From NCBI RefSeq assembly GCF_002994745.2, contig NC_037092.1, forward strand, positions 23,089,001 to 23,153,000: 64,000 bases of DNA, in the 5' to 3' direction. Shown piece by piece: positions 22,246-34,970 of the stretch (position 1 is its first letter; the number at the start of each line of letters is the position of its first letter). The notes below the pieces were generated by a model. The model made no database searches, was not told the origin of the DNA, and worked only from the letters and a program-made list of their open reading frames with translations. Source of the stretch: Rosa chinensis. Its lineage: Eukaryota; Streptophyta; Magnoliopsida; Rosales; Rosaceae. A program made the translations under genes and the position numbers.

Positions 22246-23310
22246 ATGAGTAACCTGAACAAGTTGAACTTCGTTCCACTAGAAACAACTGGAGCAGGAT
22301 ACCATAGGTGGGTCCAAGATGTGCGCCAACATCTTAAGGCTGATGGACTTCTGGGAGCCATCCAAGAGCCTGGTCAGAACGTGCTCTCCATTGAGCAAGC
22401 TACTGCTTTCGAAGCAAAACAAGCTAAAGCCATAATTCTCATGACAAGGCACATGAATGACGCGCTCCAAAATGAATACCTCAATGAGGAAGACCCAAGA
22501 AAGCTATGGGTAGAACTTGAGCAGTGATTTGGCAACGTTCGTGACTCCCTGCTTCCTGATTTAGAAGTGCGATGGCATAGCCTCCACTTTTGTGATTTCA
22601 AGTCTGTGCTTGATTATAACTCGGAAGCTCTTCGTATCAAGTCTCTGATGGAGTTTTGTGGCCAAGCCATAACTGATACGATGTTGATCGAGAAGACTCT
22701 CTCTACCTTCCCCGTCTCTGCACTGATGATTTCAAAGAATTATCGGATTGATGTAAATGCAGGACGTATCACAAGGTTTCATGAGCTCATTGGCGCCATG
22801 AACGTAGCTGAAAAGCATGACAATATCCTTGTGAAGAACTATAATGCTAGACCCGTGGGAACTAAGCCTATTTCGGAGTCTAACTATAGTCGCGCCCCTA
22901 ATGGAGGACGTAAGGAGCGAAACCCTAAGGATAGGGACAATTCTGGACATTCTGGTCCATATGTTCTCCCTAAAGAGGAAGGAAATTGCCAAGAAAGGCG
23001 TGCACGGAACCGTGGAGGTCAACGTGTGAAGAGAGAGAGAGGCGGAGCCTCCGACCATGGTGGTAACGCCACCAAGAGGATAGGTCGTCCAAATCGCGCC
23101 TCGATCAAGGGAGCCTGACCATAATGATGTTTATTTTCGATGTGGATCAACTGAACATTGGGCCAAATCATGTACCGCACCCCAGAATGTTGCAAACGCA
23201 TACAAGACGTATCGTGAAGCAAGGGAAGCGAATTACATGGCACAAGAAGATCAAGATGGCGATCTAGATCTAAGGGTGGAAGACTACAAGGATCAAGACC
23301 CAGAAACTGG
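22246..23310 (+). pseudogene. Copia gag (UBN2 capsid and zinc knuckle), inactivated
   Basis: ATG 22246 opens SNLNKLNFVPLETTGAGYHR, the usual start of plant Copia gag. The frame continues to 23118 with one in-frame TGA at 22525-22527 (LEQ, stop, FGNVRDSLL), a point lesion. The basic linker follows. After a frame change near 23118 the zinc knuckle appears (RCGSTEHWAKSC), but the first cysteine of CX2CX4HX4C reads Tyr. So gag carries a stop, a frameshift and a lost zinc ligand. It would form the capsid and bind RNA if intact. Confidence 0.85.
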
Positions 23311-23479
23311 CGATTTTGATTAAGTATTTTTATTTTCCAAGAGTTGTAGGCGATTGCCATATTACTTTTTATTGGATTAGATTTTCTTTGATCATAGAAA
23401 CAATGATGTATTCCGTTGGCTTATGAATAAAATTTTGAGTTCTTTTCATTATGACTCAATTTTGATTCTGAGCATATGA

Positions 23480-26400
23480 CTTTGTGACTACGATGGCTGG
23501 GCCATCAGTATTAATTCAAGGACATGGAATAGCCCAAGTTCCACTTGCCAAATGGCACCTTGATTACAATTGTCACAGAAACTCTCTACGCTCTTGGGGA
23601 AAATAGTACCCTATGAATAGCCAACGAATTCCATGCGAAAATGCATGTAGAGAACGGAAATGAGTTCCTTTGCATTACCTCTAATGATTGCGAACAAAGA
23701 CGCATCTTAGAGAAGTTTATGTGTTGCTCTAGTGGACTTTATGTCACTATTCGAGCTATTAAATCCAATAAAGTTATGAGAGAAGATCTCTTGGACTTAG
23801 ACACATATTGACTTTGTCACGACAGGATAGGTCATCCTGGTCATGATATGATGATCCGTCTACAAAAAGACTTCACACGGACATTTTTTACTAAGCCTGT
23901 TCCTTAGGGAAATTAAGACTGAGACCGTCCTATGCAAAGGATATGACATTACTCATTCTGTTCTTACAAAGAATCCGTAGGGATTTTGTGGATTGATTCA
24001 ACCAACTTGCGGACGTTTAAATATCTCATGATGTTGGTTGACACGCAAACACACTGGTCATGTGTTGTGCCATTGTCCACTTGTAATGCTGCTTATGCTA
24101 CACTCCTAGCACATATCATACAACAATGGGCTCACTCCCCAAATCATCCTATTTAGTCAATTGGATTTGACTATGCTAGAGAGTTTACATCGAAGACTTT
24201 CGATGGTTATTGCATTGGGACTAATGTTGGACATTATATTCCCCTGAACACACCCAAATGGTCTCACGGAAACGACTACGATGGTAGTCTGAACATTGGT
24301 AATGCGCACCAATCTTCTTACATCTGCTTGGGGTGATGCAATATCGCATGCAGCTATGCTAATTCGTCTACGACCTAATGCCACTCAATGTACCTCTGCG
24401 TTACAGCTAGTGACTGGGTACACGTCTTTTGTACTTACGCACATTTGAGTGAGCCATTTTTGTGCCAATTGCGCCGCCACAGCGCTCTATGATGGGTCCT
24501 TACAGACGAATGGGCAACTACGTTGGATTTGAGACTCCAACAATCGTCCGCCACTTAATGCCCTTGCAAGGCGATCTCTTTACCGCTAGATTAGCGGGTT
24601 GTCACTTTGATGAGACAGTCTTCCCGTCGTTCGGGGGAGATAAGAACACAGATGTTCAACAGGAACGAAAGGAATTGTCGTAATCTGTCCCCACTATGTC
24701 TCATCTTGATCCCTATTAAAGTGACGAGATCACACAAATATGCTGCAAACATGCCTGCAAGGAAGGACATCCCTACAAGAGGACGTAGCGCCACCCTACA
24801 CGGAGGTAGGCATGGCGCCAATGCCAAAGAGAGTGGCACTCTGGCTTTACAGGCCATGGCCCCAGCTAGGATGCGTGGGAGGCCCGTGGGTTCGAATGAT
24901 ACATTGGCACAAACCAATCCTTGAATCATCGACACTCAAAATCCGCCTCATGAGAATCTTCCAGGTTATGGTTATCGTTGGGGGACGCCTCAACGTCAGA
25001 ACCTATTCCTGAGAATATAGAGCTCTATGAAACTTACACTAGTGTATATGAGACGTGGGATAGAAACTCCATCATAATGATGATGTAGTTGCGCATGCGC
25101 ATGAGTTTGTTGAGTCCAATGATATCGAACCACGCTCCGTTGATGAACGAATACCAACGTAGAGAGTTTTTGGCCTAAATGGAAAGATGCGATCCAAGTT
25201 AAGATGGATTCTCTAACGAAGAGGAAGGTTTTCGAGCTAGAGATGCTAACACCTCCTAATATAAAACCTGTTAACTAATGGGTCTTCGTTAGAAAGCGTA
25301 GTGAGAAAAAGAGATGGTAATCTCGCCTTATGGCACAAGGCTTCTCACAAAACGCCCTGGAATCGACTACGATGAGACATATTCTCTTGTAATGGATGTC
25401 ATTGCACTCCACTACCCTGTCAGTTTGGTAGTTTCCGAATAACTGAACATGCAGCTTACAAATGTGGTCACTATGTATCTCTATAGGGATCTAGATATGG
25501 AATATACATGAAGGTTCATGGCGAACTTCATTTACCCAAGTCAAGTGGCTCTAGACCATGGAGCGCGTTTACAAAGAGGTTGAAACGCTCACTAAAGTGA
25601 CTACTTGATTGGGAAGGGATATGCCCACGCGTTTCTATGACAAGTTTCAGATTCTATCGCGGTTCATGTTGGACATGATCTTCATTAGAAGCCCTTAAAG
25701 AGTTAAGGGAAACCACTGAACACTTGAAATCTGAGTTTGAGATGAAGGATTTTGGGAGAACACGATTATGGCTCGGTTTGGAACTTGAGCATCGTGTCGA
25801 TAGATGCTTAGGCATTTTGACAAGGTCAAGCCTTTGAGCACCCCCATGATCGTCCGTAGTCTTGATCCTGAAAAGGATCATCTTCGTCGAAATGATGATG
25901 ACGAAGATGTGCTAGAGGCAAAAGTGTCTTACTTAGTACAATAGGCGCATTATTGTACTTATCTCAATGCACAAGACCGGACATCTCATATGTTGTGAAC
26001 TTGTTAGCTAGATATAGCTCTGCGCCAACGCGACGCCATTGGATTGGTGTAAAAGATATCTTTCGATACTTAAGATGTATGAATGATATGGGCTTGTTCT
26101 ATCACTACAAAGACATGTGTTTTGGAAGGTTTTGCTGATGTTGGGTATCTATCTGACCCACACAATGGTCATTCCCAAACTGGTTAAGTGTTCACCATGG
26201 GAAAAGACTGTGATATCTTGGAGGTTTACAGAACAGACCGTAGTCGCTATATCTTCGAACAATGCAGAGATCATTGCTCTTCACGAAGTGGTTCGTGAAT
26301 GTATATGGATTGGATCCATAATTACGCATGTTCGAACAATTGTGGTTTGAAGTCTACCACAGATGAGCCTACGAGCATTTAGGATAATGCTACTTGTTTT

Positions 26401-26600
26401 AAACAAATGAGGCAAGGCTACATCAATAGCGATAACACCAAGCATAATCAGTAACAACAGACACTCCTCGAGATCAAAGTGAACTAGGTTCGATCTGAGG
26501 ACAGTGAGGCAGACTTGTTTACTAAGTCATTGCCCAATACCACGTTCGAGAAACATGTGGCAAGAATTGGCTTGCGGAAATTATCTGAACTCCCATGATC
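23480..26600 (+). pseudogene. Copia pol (PR-INT-RT-RNase H), heavily broken
   Basis: Pieces in all three frames follow Copia order. Integrase zinc region IGHPGHDMMIRLQKD lies near 23830 and integrase core near 24160-24900. RT starts near 25150 (RVFGLNGKM). Then TRPDISYVVNLLARYSSAP at 25965, and RNase H: VGYLSDPHNGHSQTGY, VISWRFTEQTVVAISSNNAE near 26140-26280. Stops and frameshifts occur every few hundred bases. This fits long decay before or at transposition, since the LTRs themselves are nearly identical. Confidence 0.85.
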
Positions 26601-26790
26601 GTAGTCATCAGGGGGAGGTGCAGACATCAGGGGGAGATGTCTACATGTTCGTCTCGAATCGTGAAGGGTGTGTTGTGCTCTTTTTCCCCTTCGACCGAGG
26701 TTATTTTTGTCCCACTGGGTTTTTGTTACTCGGCAAGGTTTTTAACGAGGCAACGAAAGAAGCACCGCGTTTGGACAACACAAGGGGGAG

Positions 26791-27008
26791 TGTTCAAGGA
26801 AAACCTAATTTGTGTTTAGCCCAAACTCTAGGTTACTTGACCTAGTGGTAATATGATTTAATTAGAAGGATCTAGAATCCTAATCAATGTAGAATTACTT
26901 TCCTTGTATGATTGAGATTCTATGCATTGTAATCCTCTATATAAAGAGGCCCCTATTATCAATGAGAATACACAGCAAATTCCTCTCAAATTCAGTTTCT
27001 CTACAACA
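26791..27008 (+). repeat. 3' LTR of the Copia element
   Basis: 218 bp, follows the polypurine tract directly and is followed by the ATTTG target duplication. Confidence 0.93.
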
Positions 27009-27013
27009 ATTTG

Positions 27014-30000
27014 TTATTTTTCTGACATTGTGTTTTACAATTTTGAAATTTTGTCTTTCATGTGGGCCCTACCAGTGCTAACTTGGCATGCCACATCAGT
27101 TGCTTAACGGCTCCATTTGACGGAATTATGACGGAGTGATCTATTTGATGAGAAATGATAGTGTGAGGGTGTTTTTGATACTATTGAAAGTTCAGGGACT
27201 GCATTAATTTCGGACCCAAATCACATTGTAGTAAACAGTATTTAACCCATTTTTTATTGTGTCATTTATTAAGTGATATTCGTGTGCGCTCACATGCAGG
27301 ACCATCTAATTTAATAGATCATTGCAAAAGATGATAAATCAGATGGGCATGCCATTCATGAATCATGATATGGTGTGGAAATCGAAGAACAAAGATCAGA
27401 ATACTATTAGAGGTATCTCATTCATTTACATGCGTGCTTGAATGCAAATTTCATGTTCAGATCCAACTGTCTTCTCTTTACAGACGCTTGTTATTAGTAG
27501 ATTTTGTGTTCAACATGTTGATACCACTATTATATCAAAATTGAGAAGGAACTATATGGTACATTACAGTAGATTGACGCATCATACGTTAATTAAGTAC
27601 CCTTTGTCTTGGTGGATATTATTGAACTTCCTTATAGTATTATAAGTCTGCATTGGTAAATTGTAGTTTGATGTTGGCAAGCAATATGCATAAATTGGCG
27701 CACTAATAACTGTCTTCCATGTTCTAATACGCTATATGGGTATATGAAAGGATAAGCTATATGTTTAAACTTTAAAGGATGTCATCTTTGGTTTCAGTTT
27801 GGTTTATTATCATTTACTCAGATTCTGGTATGGCACATAATAACATGTCATTTCTGAATAGCCTTTTTAACTTGGGATTTCCATGTCATTGAGTTTGATA
27901 AAGTGAATGTTTGTCTCGCTTGTACTTTTTATCATCTAGTAGTGTCCTTAATTGCTGATATGTTGTTTCCCAATTCAGGAACAGAGACTACTAGCATACA
28001 TGCCCGCGCGTTGCTGCAGGATTTGGATCATTTGTGGCTCTTTTGTGATCTCTCGCAAAGATACCCGCACTTTGTTGTGGGATGTGAATCGCGACCATGA
28101 AATGTACTTGAGTTTCACCAACATTGTCTCTGAACTGAAAGCTTCTCTTCACTCCATAGTGCCTTTTCCTACTGCCTAAACTTAAGGAGAGAATATAAAA
28201 GACAGAATTGTTTTCAATATCATCATTGCAGAACATCTAAAACAAACGATGAATTAGATCATGCCCTAGCTTTGAGATCTTTTTAAAATTTCCAATATCG
28301 ATAGCAGCTGGCAGCATTTTCCATTATAGCGTTCAAGAAATAGGCTATCTAAGTTTAAGGTTAACTTAGTTACAGTTGCTGTTGGAACATTTTCCAAAAA
28401 ATAGTTGTTCTAGTTGCTCCCATATCTAGTCTGATCCTTCTTCATTTCTCCCATATCTCCCTTACTTGATGAGCTTTCCTTATAACTTGCAGCACAACAT
28501 AAATTTGCTGAGCTATGATCACTTTCTAGAGCCTTCATTTTTCTTGTCATCCTTTAGGTGCCATAACTGTATTCAAAAGCCAAGCTCAAATTAAATTGCA
28601 AAACATCAGAATATATTCTTCTTAAAAAAGCAATCAAGAAGGGCAGATGAGTAATGTTAACCAATAGGTTTTGAAATCATTCAATCAAGGCTCTCAATTA
28701 ATCACAGATGACAAAAGTAACAGTTTTTTTTTTTTCCTTCTAATCGTAAATCCACTTTCTCAGCAACAAAACAACGGAAAATAAAGTTCATAAACTATAT
28801 GAGTAAATAATTTGAATCAAACAAAGATATAAATCTTTGATACTCTGCCTGACTACAATTCAACCAACTAACTAAAAAGCAATTGAAAACTTACTAAGAA
28901 ACCAAAAAGCAGCAATCCAAAACATAGAAAATTTAATGAAACGTGGAAGCAAAATCAATGAAATTAGAAAACTTAGCTTGTTAGTAGCACCGAGAAAACT
29001 AACAGTGTCAATTAGTGCTTCCTCTCAATAAGATTCCGAATAAAATCTGCAACAAATAAAATAGAATTGTAATATCCATCAAATCAAGAGTAGCTAAAAA
29101 TAAGAATTGCATAAGCGAAAGCATGATGATAGAAGAAGAAATTAGAACAGAATCATAACCATGCAAGAGAAAGTTAGAATGTAATGATCCAACAACGTGA
29201 TTTCACAAAACTCTCAACCTAGGAGAAGACAATTATTCCAAACTAAAAATTATCAAACCATTAAACGGCACATTTATGCTAAAATTTACTAAGCTTCTGA
29301 ACCACAGTTAAAAAAAAGACCACTTAACAATCAACTGTGAGCTGTTTTAGTACATTGGAAGGATCATTAAATCTTTCACTAAAGATAATTATTTAGTATG
29401 AGAAATATCAAAGAGACGTAAATTATATCATACATGCAAAAAGAAAGTATAAAAAAGTGAGATAGGCTTCTAATTAAAAGTTGATGAATTTAAGCCACTC
29501 TCCGAAAACGCCAGCTGAAATCAACAGAAACCGGTAAGCTTTTATTAGTTTTTAAAATGTAATTGAAAATAGTAAAACGTGACCACTTAATAAACTTCAT
29601 AATGTCATAATCATATTTGCAGTGTAAAGGGGTCATTGATATAGCACAGGCTGCACAATAGTTTGGTAGAAATCAATATATGCAGATATCAGTCATAGAC
29701 TCATAGTTGCTAAGTAATCTGGACCCTTACTTTTTTAAAGGGAACAGATTTGGAATAGCAATATATGTTAGAAAATGCAGGGATCTTAATGTGAAGTGCA
29801 TTTGTTATTGCCAGAAGGTTGTTGTCGACAATTACCAATTTGAGAAAAACTGGAACATCTTATTATGGCTGACATGGAATAGCAGGGATAATCTTTTTAT
29901 TTGTACTAATGTAAAACATTTTGTTACGTCTTGAGGTCCTGATCAGTCTGAACCCCACTATATATCATTGATTAATTAATATATCTGTTTATAATGTTCT

Positions 30001-30729
30001 GACTCTGATGAAGATGTTCAGTATCAATTTCTACTTAATCTCATGTTTAGCTCCTAATAAGAGCTACCTAGGCATCTAAAAAAGCAGCAAGCATACAAAC
30101 CCAAAGAAATTAAAGTGATTTTATCAATCCAGAACCTCCAGTCTTCTTCCTCTAGCTTAATTTCATCAAAAAATATAGAAACTAATGATCAGCAAACTTA
30201 TCTATATCACCAACCAAATTTAGCATGTCAACTTGCTTTTCCAGAACTCTAATTAACCTTTCCAAAAATTGCAAATAGCACGAAGATGGAAGCTGAAGAA
30301 AGGGGATGAGGCTTAAAAGGGAAAAGGCATAAGGAAACGTAACATTGCTTGAGAAAACGTAGTAGCAAACTTCTAAAGTCTAAATCCCACCATTCAAGAA
30401 CAATATTCACCAACAGAGAAGATAATCATATCAGAATAGCCTAACTACATTGCACAACATGTTCCAGTAAGGTCCAAAGTGAAATTGAAAGAAACCTATA
30501 ACTCATATAAGTAAAAATATAAGCTGATGAATAAAACAAACACAGCTCACACTTTGTTTCACCAAGTTTAGTTTTTAGATAAGCATCACTTTCAGTCTTT
30601 CTATAGTTTTTAGATATCCAAAATACTGGATCTATAAATATTTATGACCATTCTATCAACAGACTTCTTGGTTTGAGACAGATGAAAGAAGACTTATGAC
30701 TTTGAACAAAAAGCTTTAGGTAATCTTAC
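27014..30729. other. Long AT-rich stretch without a convincing gene
   Basis: 27060-27230 resembles the terminal region of a TIR transposon (minus strand: GGGTTAAATACTGTTTACTA, then GTCCCTGAACTTTCAATAGT), with no partner found. An acceptor-like CAATTCAG at 27978 opens about 66 codons to a TAA at 28177-28179 (contains RTLLWDVNRDHEMYLSF). I do not recognise it, and it could be the last exon of a lost gene. The rest shows no coding signal. Confidence 0.4.
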
Positions 30730-30823
30730 TTTGCTTATTCAACTTATCAATCTGCTCCTTCGGGGTCTCGGGATCCTTATTCAAAATCCCCACCTCCCTC
30801 ACCCTCTTTCTCTCTTTCTTGTT
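30730..30823 (-). pseudogene. Isolated exon of a WBP11-like splicing protein
   Basis: Between a good acceptor (CTAAACAG) and donor (GTAAGATT) the minus strand reads [20 protein letters not shown] then [10 protein letters not shown]. This is the conserved second coding segment of the WW-domain-binding protein 11 family of nuclear splicing factors (from memory). Neither the start exon (MKTTKGG-type) nor later exons are found nearby. It may be a displaced 5' fragment of the gene, possibly still spliced to the 5'UTR exons at 31918-32210. Function is unlikely. Confidence 0.6.
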
Positions 30824-31001
30824 CTGTTTAGTATAAATGACATAAACTCATAAGCGTATAATAGAGACCTAATAATCAAGAACACCAGAAAAACATTGTA
30901 AATGAAGCAATATTTGCTGAAGTAGCATAAAGAATACATACATCATACTACCCAAAACTAATCTGGTTACAAAACACCCATGTGTCTGGAAACACATCTA
31001 T

Positions 31002-31035
31002 GTTCTCGGCCTTTTGGCTAAGTTCAAGTATATTT
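31002..31035 (+). ncRNA. U2 snRNA 5'-end fragment (pseudogene)
   Basis: TTCTCGGCCTTTTGGCTAAG followed by TTCAAGTAT matches the first ~35 nt of U2 snRNA, the highly conserved 5' end including the U6-pairing region. The similarity then stops abruptly. The branch-point-recognition region, the Sm site and the plant USE/TATA promoter pair are all absent, so it is a truncated copy, not a working snRNA gene. Confidence 0.65.
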
Positions 31036-31917
31036 GCGTGCGTGTGTGATGCATAGATTGTTATTTCAAATATAAGCATCGACTTTAGTCACTTAGCCAA
31101 ACTTAATTCCATCATTCCATAACAGTACACCAATTTGCGGTCTTATATGATTAAATCTTCCTCCATAAAACAAATTGGGGCTAGTAAAAGAATAACAGTA
31201 TTGGAGGGTTGACCATAAGAGAGTGAATTGGACGTAATTTGCCAAATGTTCCTAGTTACTTCAGTAAGAAGAAAAAAAGAAAGAAAAGCAAACAACTAAT
31301 AAGGCTACGTTCATTAAATTCAATCTAAAAGATTTCAACTTTCATTTTAACCTTTCAACATCCAAATTAGTAATTACCCTTTATGTTTCTTCCATCAAGT
31401 GTCTGTGCATGTGGTGAGATAGTGTAAATATCAAAATAATCAATACTAAAATCCTCAACTTACCCCAAAAACTAAATATCCTCTCTGCTTGTCTCTATTC
31501 AAAATCCTATTATCCAAAATTGAAAGACAACAGGAGTACTCTTTCTAGCTAGATGCAGAACAGCCATCAAACCACTACAATCAAAACCAAAAAATTAATG
31601 GATGAGAAATCAGAAGAAACCGAAGAAAAAAAATGAACGGAAAACCAAAGACCCCAAATTCATGTTCTGCTTCCTCATCAAAACCCAACTACAACTACTA
31701 TAACAAACCAATGCATGAGTAATCAGAAGGGGGGAAAATAAACGGAATCGAAAATCAAATACCCAGAATCATGCTCCTCTCGTCCCCTTGCTCCTCCTCT
31801 TGGTCGAATCGAAAAACTATCAGCAACCCCTAAATAATCGAACTGAAACACATAAGTGATTCGAATTGATAACTGAAGCCATAAAAAACGAACCTTCACA
31901 GTCAGAAATCTTTGTAC

Positions 31918-32173
31918 CTTCAGTCTCTAGGAAATTTTATCACTCTCTTTCGCTTTGATTCCTCTCCCATTTCCTCCACAATCAGCCTCCTTCTCCTCGC
32001 CCAACTCAGTCGCACACCCAAGAATCTGTCACAAACACACCAAATCAGACAAACATCCAACAATCTTTCACAAAAACCCAACAAATAAGTGCTAAATCAA
32101 ATAGAAATAGACAGAACAACGACATGCAGAACCCAACAACTACATACCTCCAAATGCCCAGACCCGAGCTAAG

Positions 32174-32218
<45 letters not shown>

Positions 32219-32247
32219 GCGCCTCTCACCCCAACACCTTTTATACC
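31918..32247 (-). promoter_or_regulatory. Minus-strand promoter with two 5'UTR-like exons
   Basis: A TATA box (GGTATAAAAGG, 32247-32237) lies before a CT-rich leader. A first exon would run about 32210-32148 (donor GGAG/GTATGTAG) and a second 32025-31918 (acceptor TGTGACAG, donor GAAG/GTACAAAG). The second holds a 13-codon upstream ORF (MGEESKRKSDKIS). The WBP11-like exon downstream on the same strand could be its product. This is inferred from splice-site quality only. Confidence 0.4.
32179..32213. repeat. (GA)n microsatellite
   Basis: About 17 GA units at the proposed start of the minus-strand transcript, reading (CT)n in the 5'UTR, a common plant arrangement. Confidence 0.9.
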
Positions 32248-34392
32248 TAGGTCAAATAGCATACTGTAATTAAGCAAAGAATAGAGGGTAAAACCATCAT
32301 TTCACAGTAATGGCTCGGCTCTAGCCGGCACTGTTACTAAGCTGATGAATAGTTAACTGAGAATTAGAAGATTATAAATAAGGATGCATCCCACTGATGA
32401 CTATAGTGATGAAGACATTGAAGATACTGAGAAACCATATGCATCCATGCATGCTGAGGCCAAGATCTATATCTGGAGATGATCTTGGTGATTCCTTCTC
32501 GCTCGAGGTATAGGCATATTATGGTGAATGTGCATTGGACAGATTTATGGACAAGTACATATTTTTGGCTTTAATGCATGTATATTTAGCCAGGGTGTTG
32601 ATTACTGTGTTAATGTTATTGGGATGAATACTACTAATGGAATATTGTAGATCTTGTTGTAATCAATGGAAATCTTATGGTATCAATGTTGGATGTGTTT
32701 ATGGATGCGTTGATTGATAGGTTTTTGTTAGATGCAATATCCATAATGTATGTCTTATTATCCAATCTTAGACAATGTAATTTCACCAGAAAACCATTGT
32801 CTAACAATTGAGCACAAAAAAATCAAATGAAAAAAACTGTTGTTTATTCAACATAACAACAATATCTTTTAAACTGGTTCAATTGCCCAACATTGTAAAA
32901 CATAATGACAAAGCTACATATTCTGTTGTATGAAACAAAGGAAAATAACAAAGAGTACAAACACTTCATTAACTAATACATCATTATTAAGAAAACTATA
33001 GTTGGAAATAAACTTCATTAATTGCAAAATTTAGAAAGTTTTTGTTTGACTAAACAACACACAAGAGTTTACTATGAGAAAGATAGAGTGTGAAACTTTA
33101 ACAGACAATGTTACACTATAAGGTATGTTGTCTTAGTGACCTCAAAAGTTCATGTTCTTTAGATTCTGCTGATTTAATTCACTTTGGACAACAGCTAGTT
33201 TAAGTTGTCTATTGTCTTTTCTGGTGTTTAGACAACAAGTTTATTAGCTCTTTTCTGCTGATTTAATTCATGTGGTCTTCAGACGACATAATCTTGTTGT
33301 TATCTGATACCCTCCATCAGAGAGCACAAGCTCAGTTGACAACAAAGAGGGTCATCTGTCACGCCCCTGATTTTACACACATGAAAATCGATATATATAA
33401 CCCCATAATTATATATGCGTGAACGTCCAGTCATCAATACAAAATACCTGAAATCTTTTTGCCTTTAACTTACACAGATATTGATGCCCTGAACCCTCAA
33501 AGTTAATATAAACTCGCTCCATAGAGTTATATATTACAATGCTTACGAAATAAATTGTCAACAACAAAATAAAACGTAAATGCAGCTCAGAGTAACTATA
33601 CAACGGAAGTCCTTATCAACGGTAAAGTCACAAAGATAGCTTCCTACCATAAAGCTGCACAGGCGTCACCTCAGCTTCAGCCACGATCTCCTCAACCTGC
33701 AGGATTAACCCCTACACCATTCCATTGAATAGTGCACCGGGTTCCACACAACAAACCCGGTAAGCTTATGAAGCTCGTATGAGTAACTCAAAACCAATTA
33801 CACAAATTTCACAAAAGCCTTCTGCTCATAACCTCAATCCTAGCATCCAATTACACAAATTTCGGTCAAACAAGACTTCCTCAAGAAATGTTTAACACCA
33901 TCCTAACGCCCTACAGCGAATTCCAACTTCACACTCATTTCCCATTTCCCCCCCCCCTAGGAGTTTTTTTTGTCATCAACATGACATCAAAGGTGAAGAA
34001 CAATGAATCACCTTCCTATCCTCACTACAGAGTACAATTCGTCACCACTATGCTCTTAAGATAAATCAAACCATCAATCAATACAATCAAGGAGAAATCA
34101 AGGAAATCACATATCAAAACAAGCAAAACAATTCATAGTAACCCCTGCATATAATTTAGTTCAGGAGGTCACACTAAGTCAAACAACTCAAGGCAAAGTA
34201 GTCATCGAAGTCCCACACTCTGACGTCTGTAGGTAGCCCCAACCATCACAGCAGTCCTCTCGATCTTTGTTAACTTAATAACAATTCAGCTCCGCTATCG
34301 AGCAGTCATCACACTGATCATCGCACAGATTTCCACCGATCATCACCTAGATTTGCATCATCCTACTAATCATCACTTAGATTTCAAGGATC

Positions 34393-34640
34393 ATCACATA
34401 GATTCACGCAGATATCGCCACTCATCGCCCAGATAGCGATCATCACATAGATTTCGTTGGTCATCACATGGATAGCGATCATCACATAGATTTCGCTGGT
34501 CATCACATAGATAGCGATCATCACATAGATTTCGCTGGTCATCACATAGATAGCGATCATCACATAGATTTCGCTGGTCATCACATAGATAGCGATCATC
34601 ACATAGATTTCGCTGGTCATCACATAGATATTTCTATACA
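34393..34640. repeat. 39-bp minisatellite inside the solo LTR
   Basis: GATAGCGATCATCACATAGA recurs at exactly 39-bp steps (34432, 34471, 34510 and onward), about 5-6 copies; half-units (TCATCACATAGAT) repeat at about 17-22 bp. As 39 is a multiple of three, both strands carry repetitive open frames that are not genes. Confidence 0.9.
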
Positions 34641-34823
34641 AGCTTTACATGACAATCATCACAAAGATTCACCACGAAGTCACTAATACATGAATATATA
34701 TGTATATATATATACCCCATAATATATATATAGACACACATAGTCATCCATTCAGAAATGCCACTAATACCAACTATAGTCGTAGTTAACCTAATAACTC
34801 CAAGACAATAGGGTAGTCATGCT

Positions 34824-34970
34824 CATAACAAATATCGATCATATTCATAACAAATATTGATCCTGCTCGTAACAAATATCAATCCTGTTCATAACAAATA
34901 TCGATTCTACTCATAGCAAACATCGATCCTGCTCATAACACATATCGATCATACTCATAACAATTATCGT
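34824..34970. repeat. 22-bp minisatellite inside the solo LTR
   Basis: CATAACAAATATCGATC-type units repeat at 22-bp steps (34824, 34846, 34868...), about seven imperfect copies. Confidence 0.85.

Larger units (their letters stand above)
21017..27008 (+). mobile_element. Full-length Ty1/Copia retrotransposon with LTRs and TSD
   Basis: The element is 5992 bp, bounded by two 218-bp LTRs (TGTTCAAG...TACAACA) and flanked by ATTTG on both sides (21012-21016, 27009-27013). After the 5' LTR comes a PBS-like ACGTTATCAGCACGA, then a 1-kb leader, gag, and protease-integrase-RT-RNase H in Copia order. A purine tract (ACAAGGGGGAG) abuts the 3' LTR at 26791. The LTRs differ at six positions by eye, about 2.8%, so insertion is recent. 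Coding is nevertheless ruined by many stops and frameshifts, so it probably moved using proteins from other copies. Confidence 0.93.

Noticed and set aside
27060..27230. TIR-like sequence typical of MULE/hAT ends
   Set aside because: No inverted partner found on the other side of the Copia insertion, so no element could be bounded.
27979..28179. Possible last exon (66 codons after an acceptor)
   Set aside because: Two frames are equally open, no family is recognised and no partner exon is found; not called a gene.
34384..34686. Repetitive open frames on both strands (13-residue repeats)
   Set aside because: Explained by the 39-bp minisatellite in the solo LTR; a unit divisible by three keeps frames open by chance.
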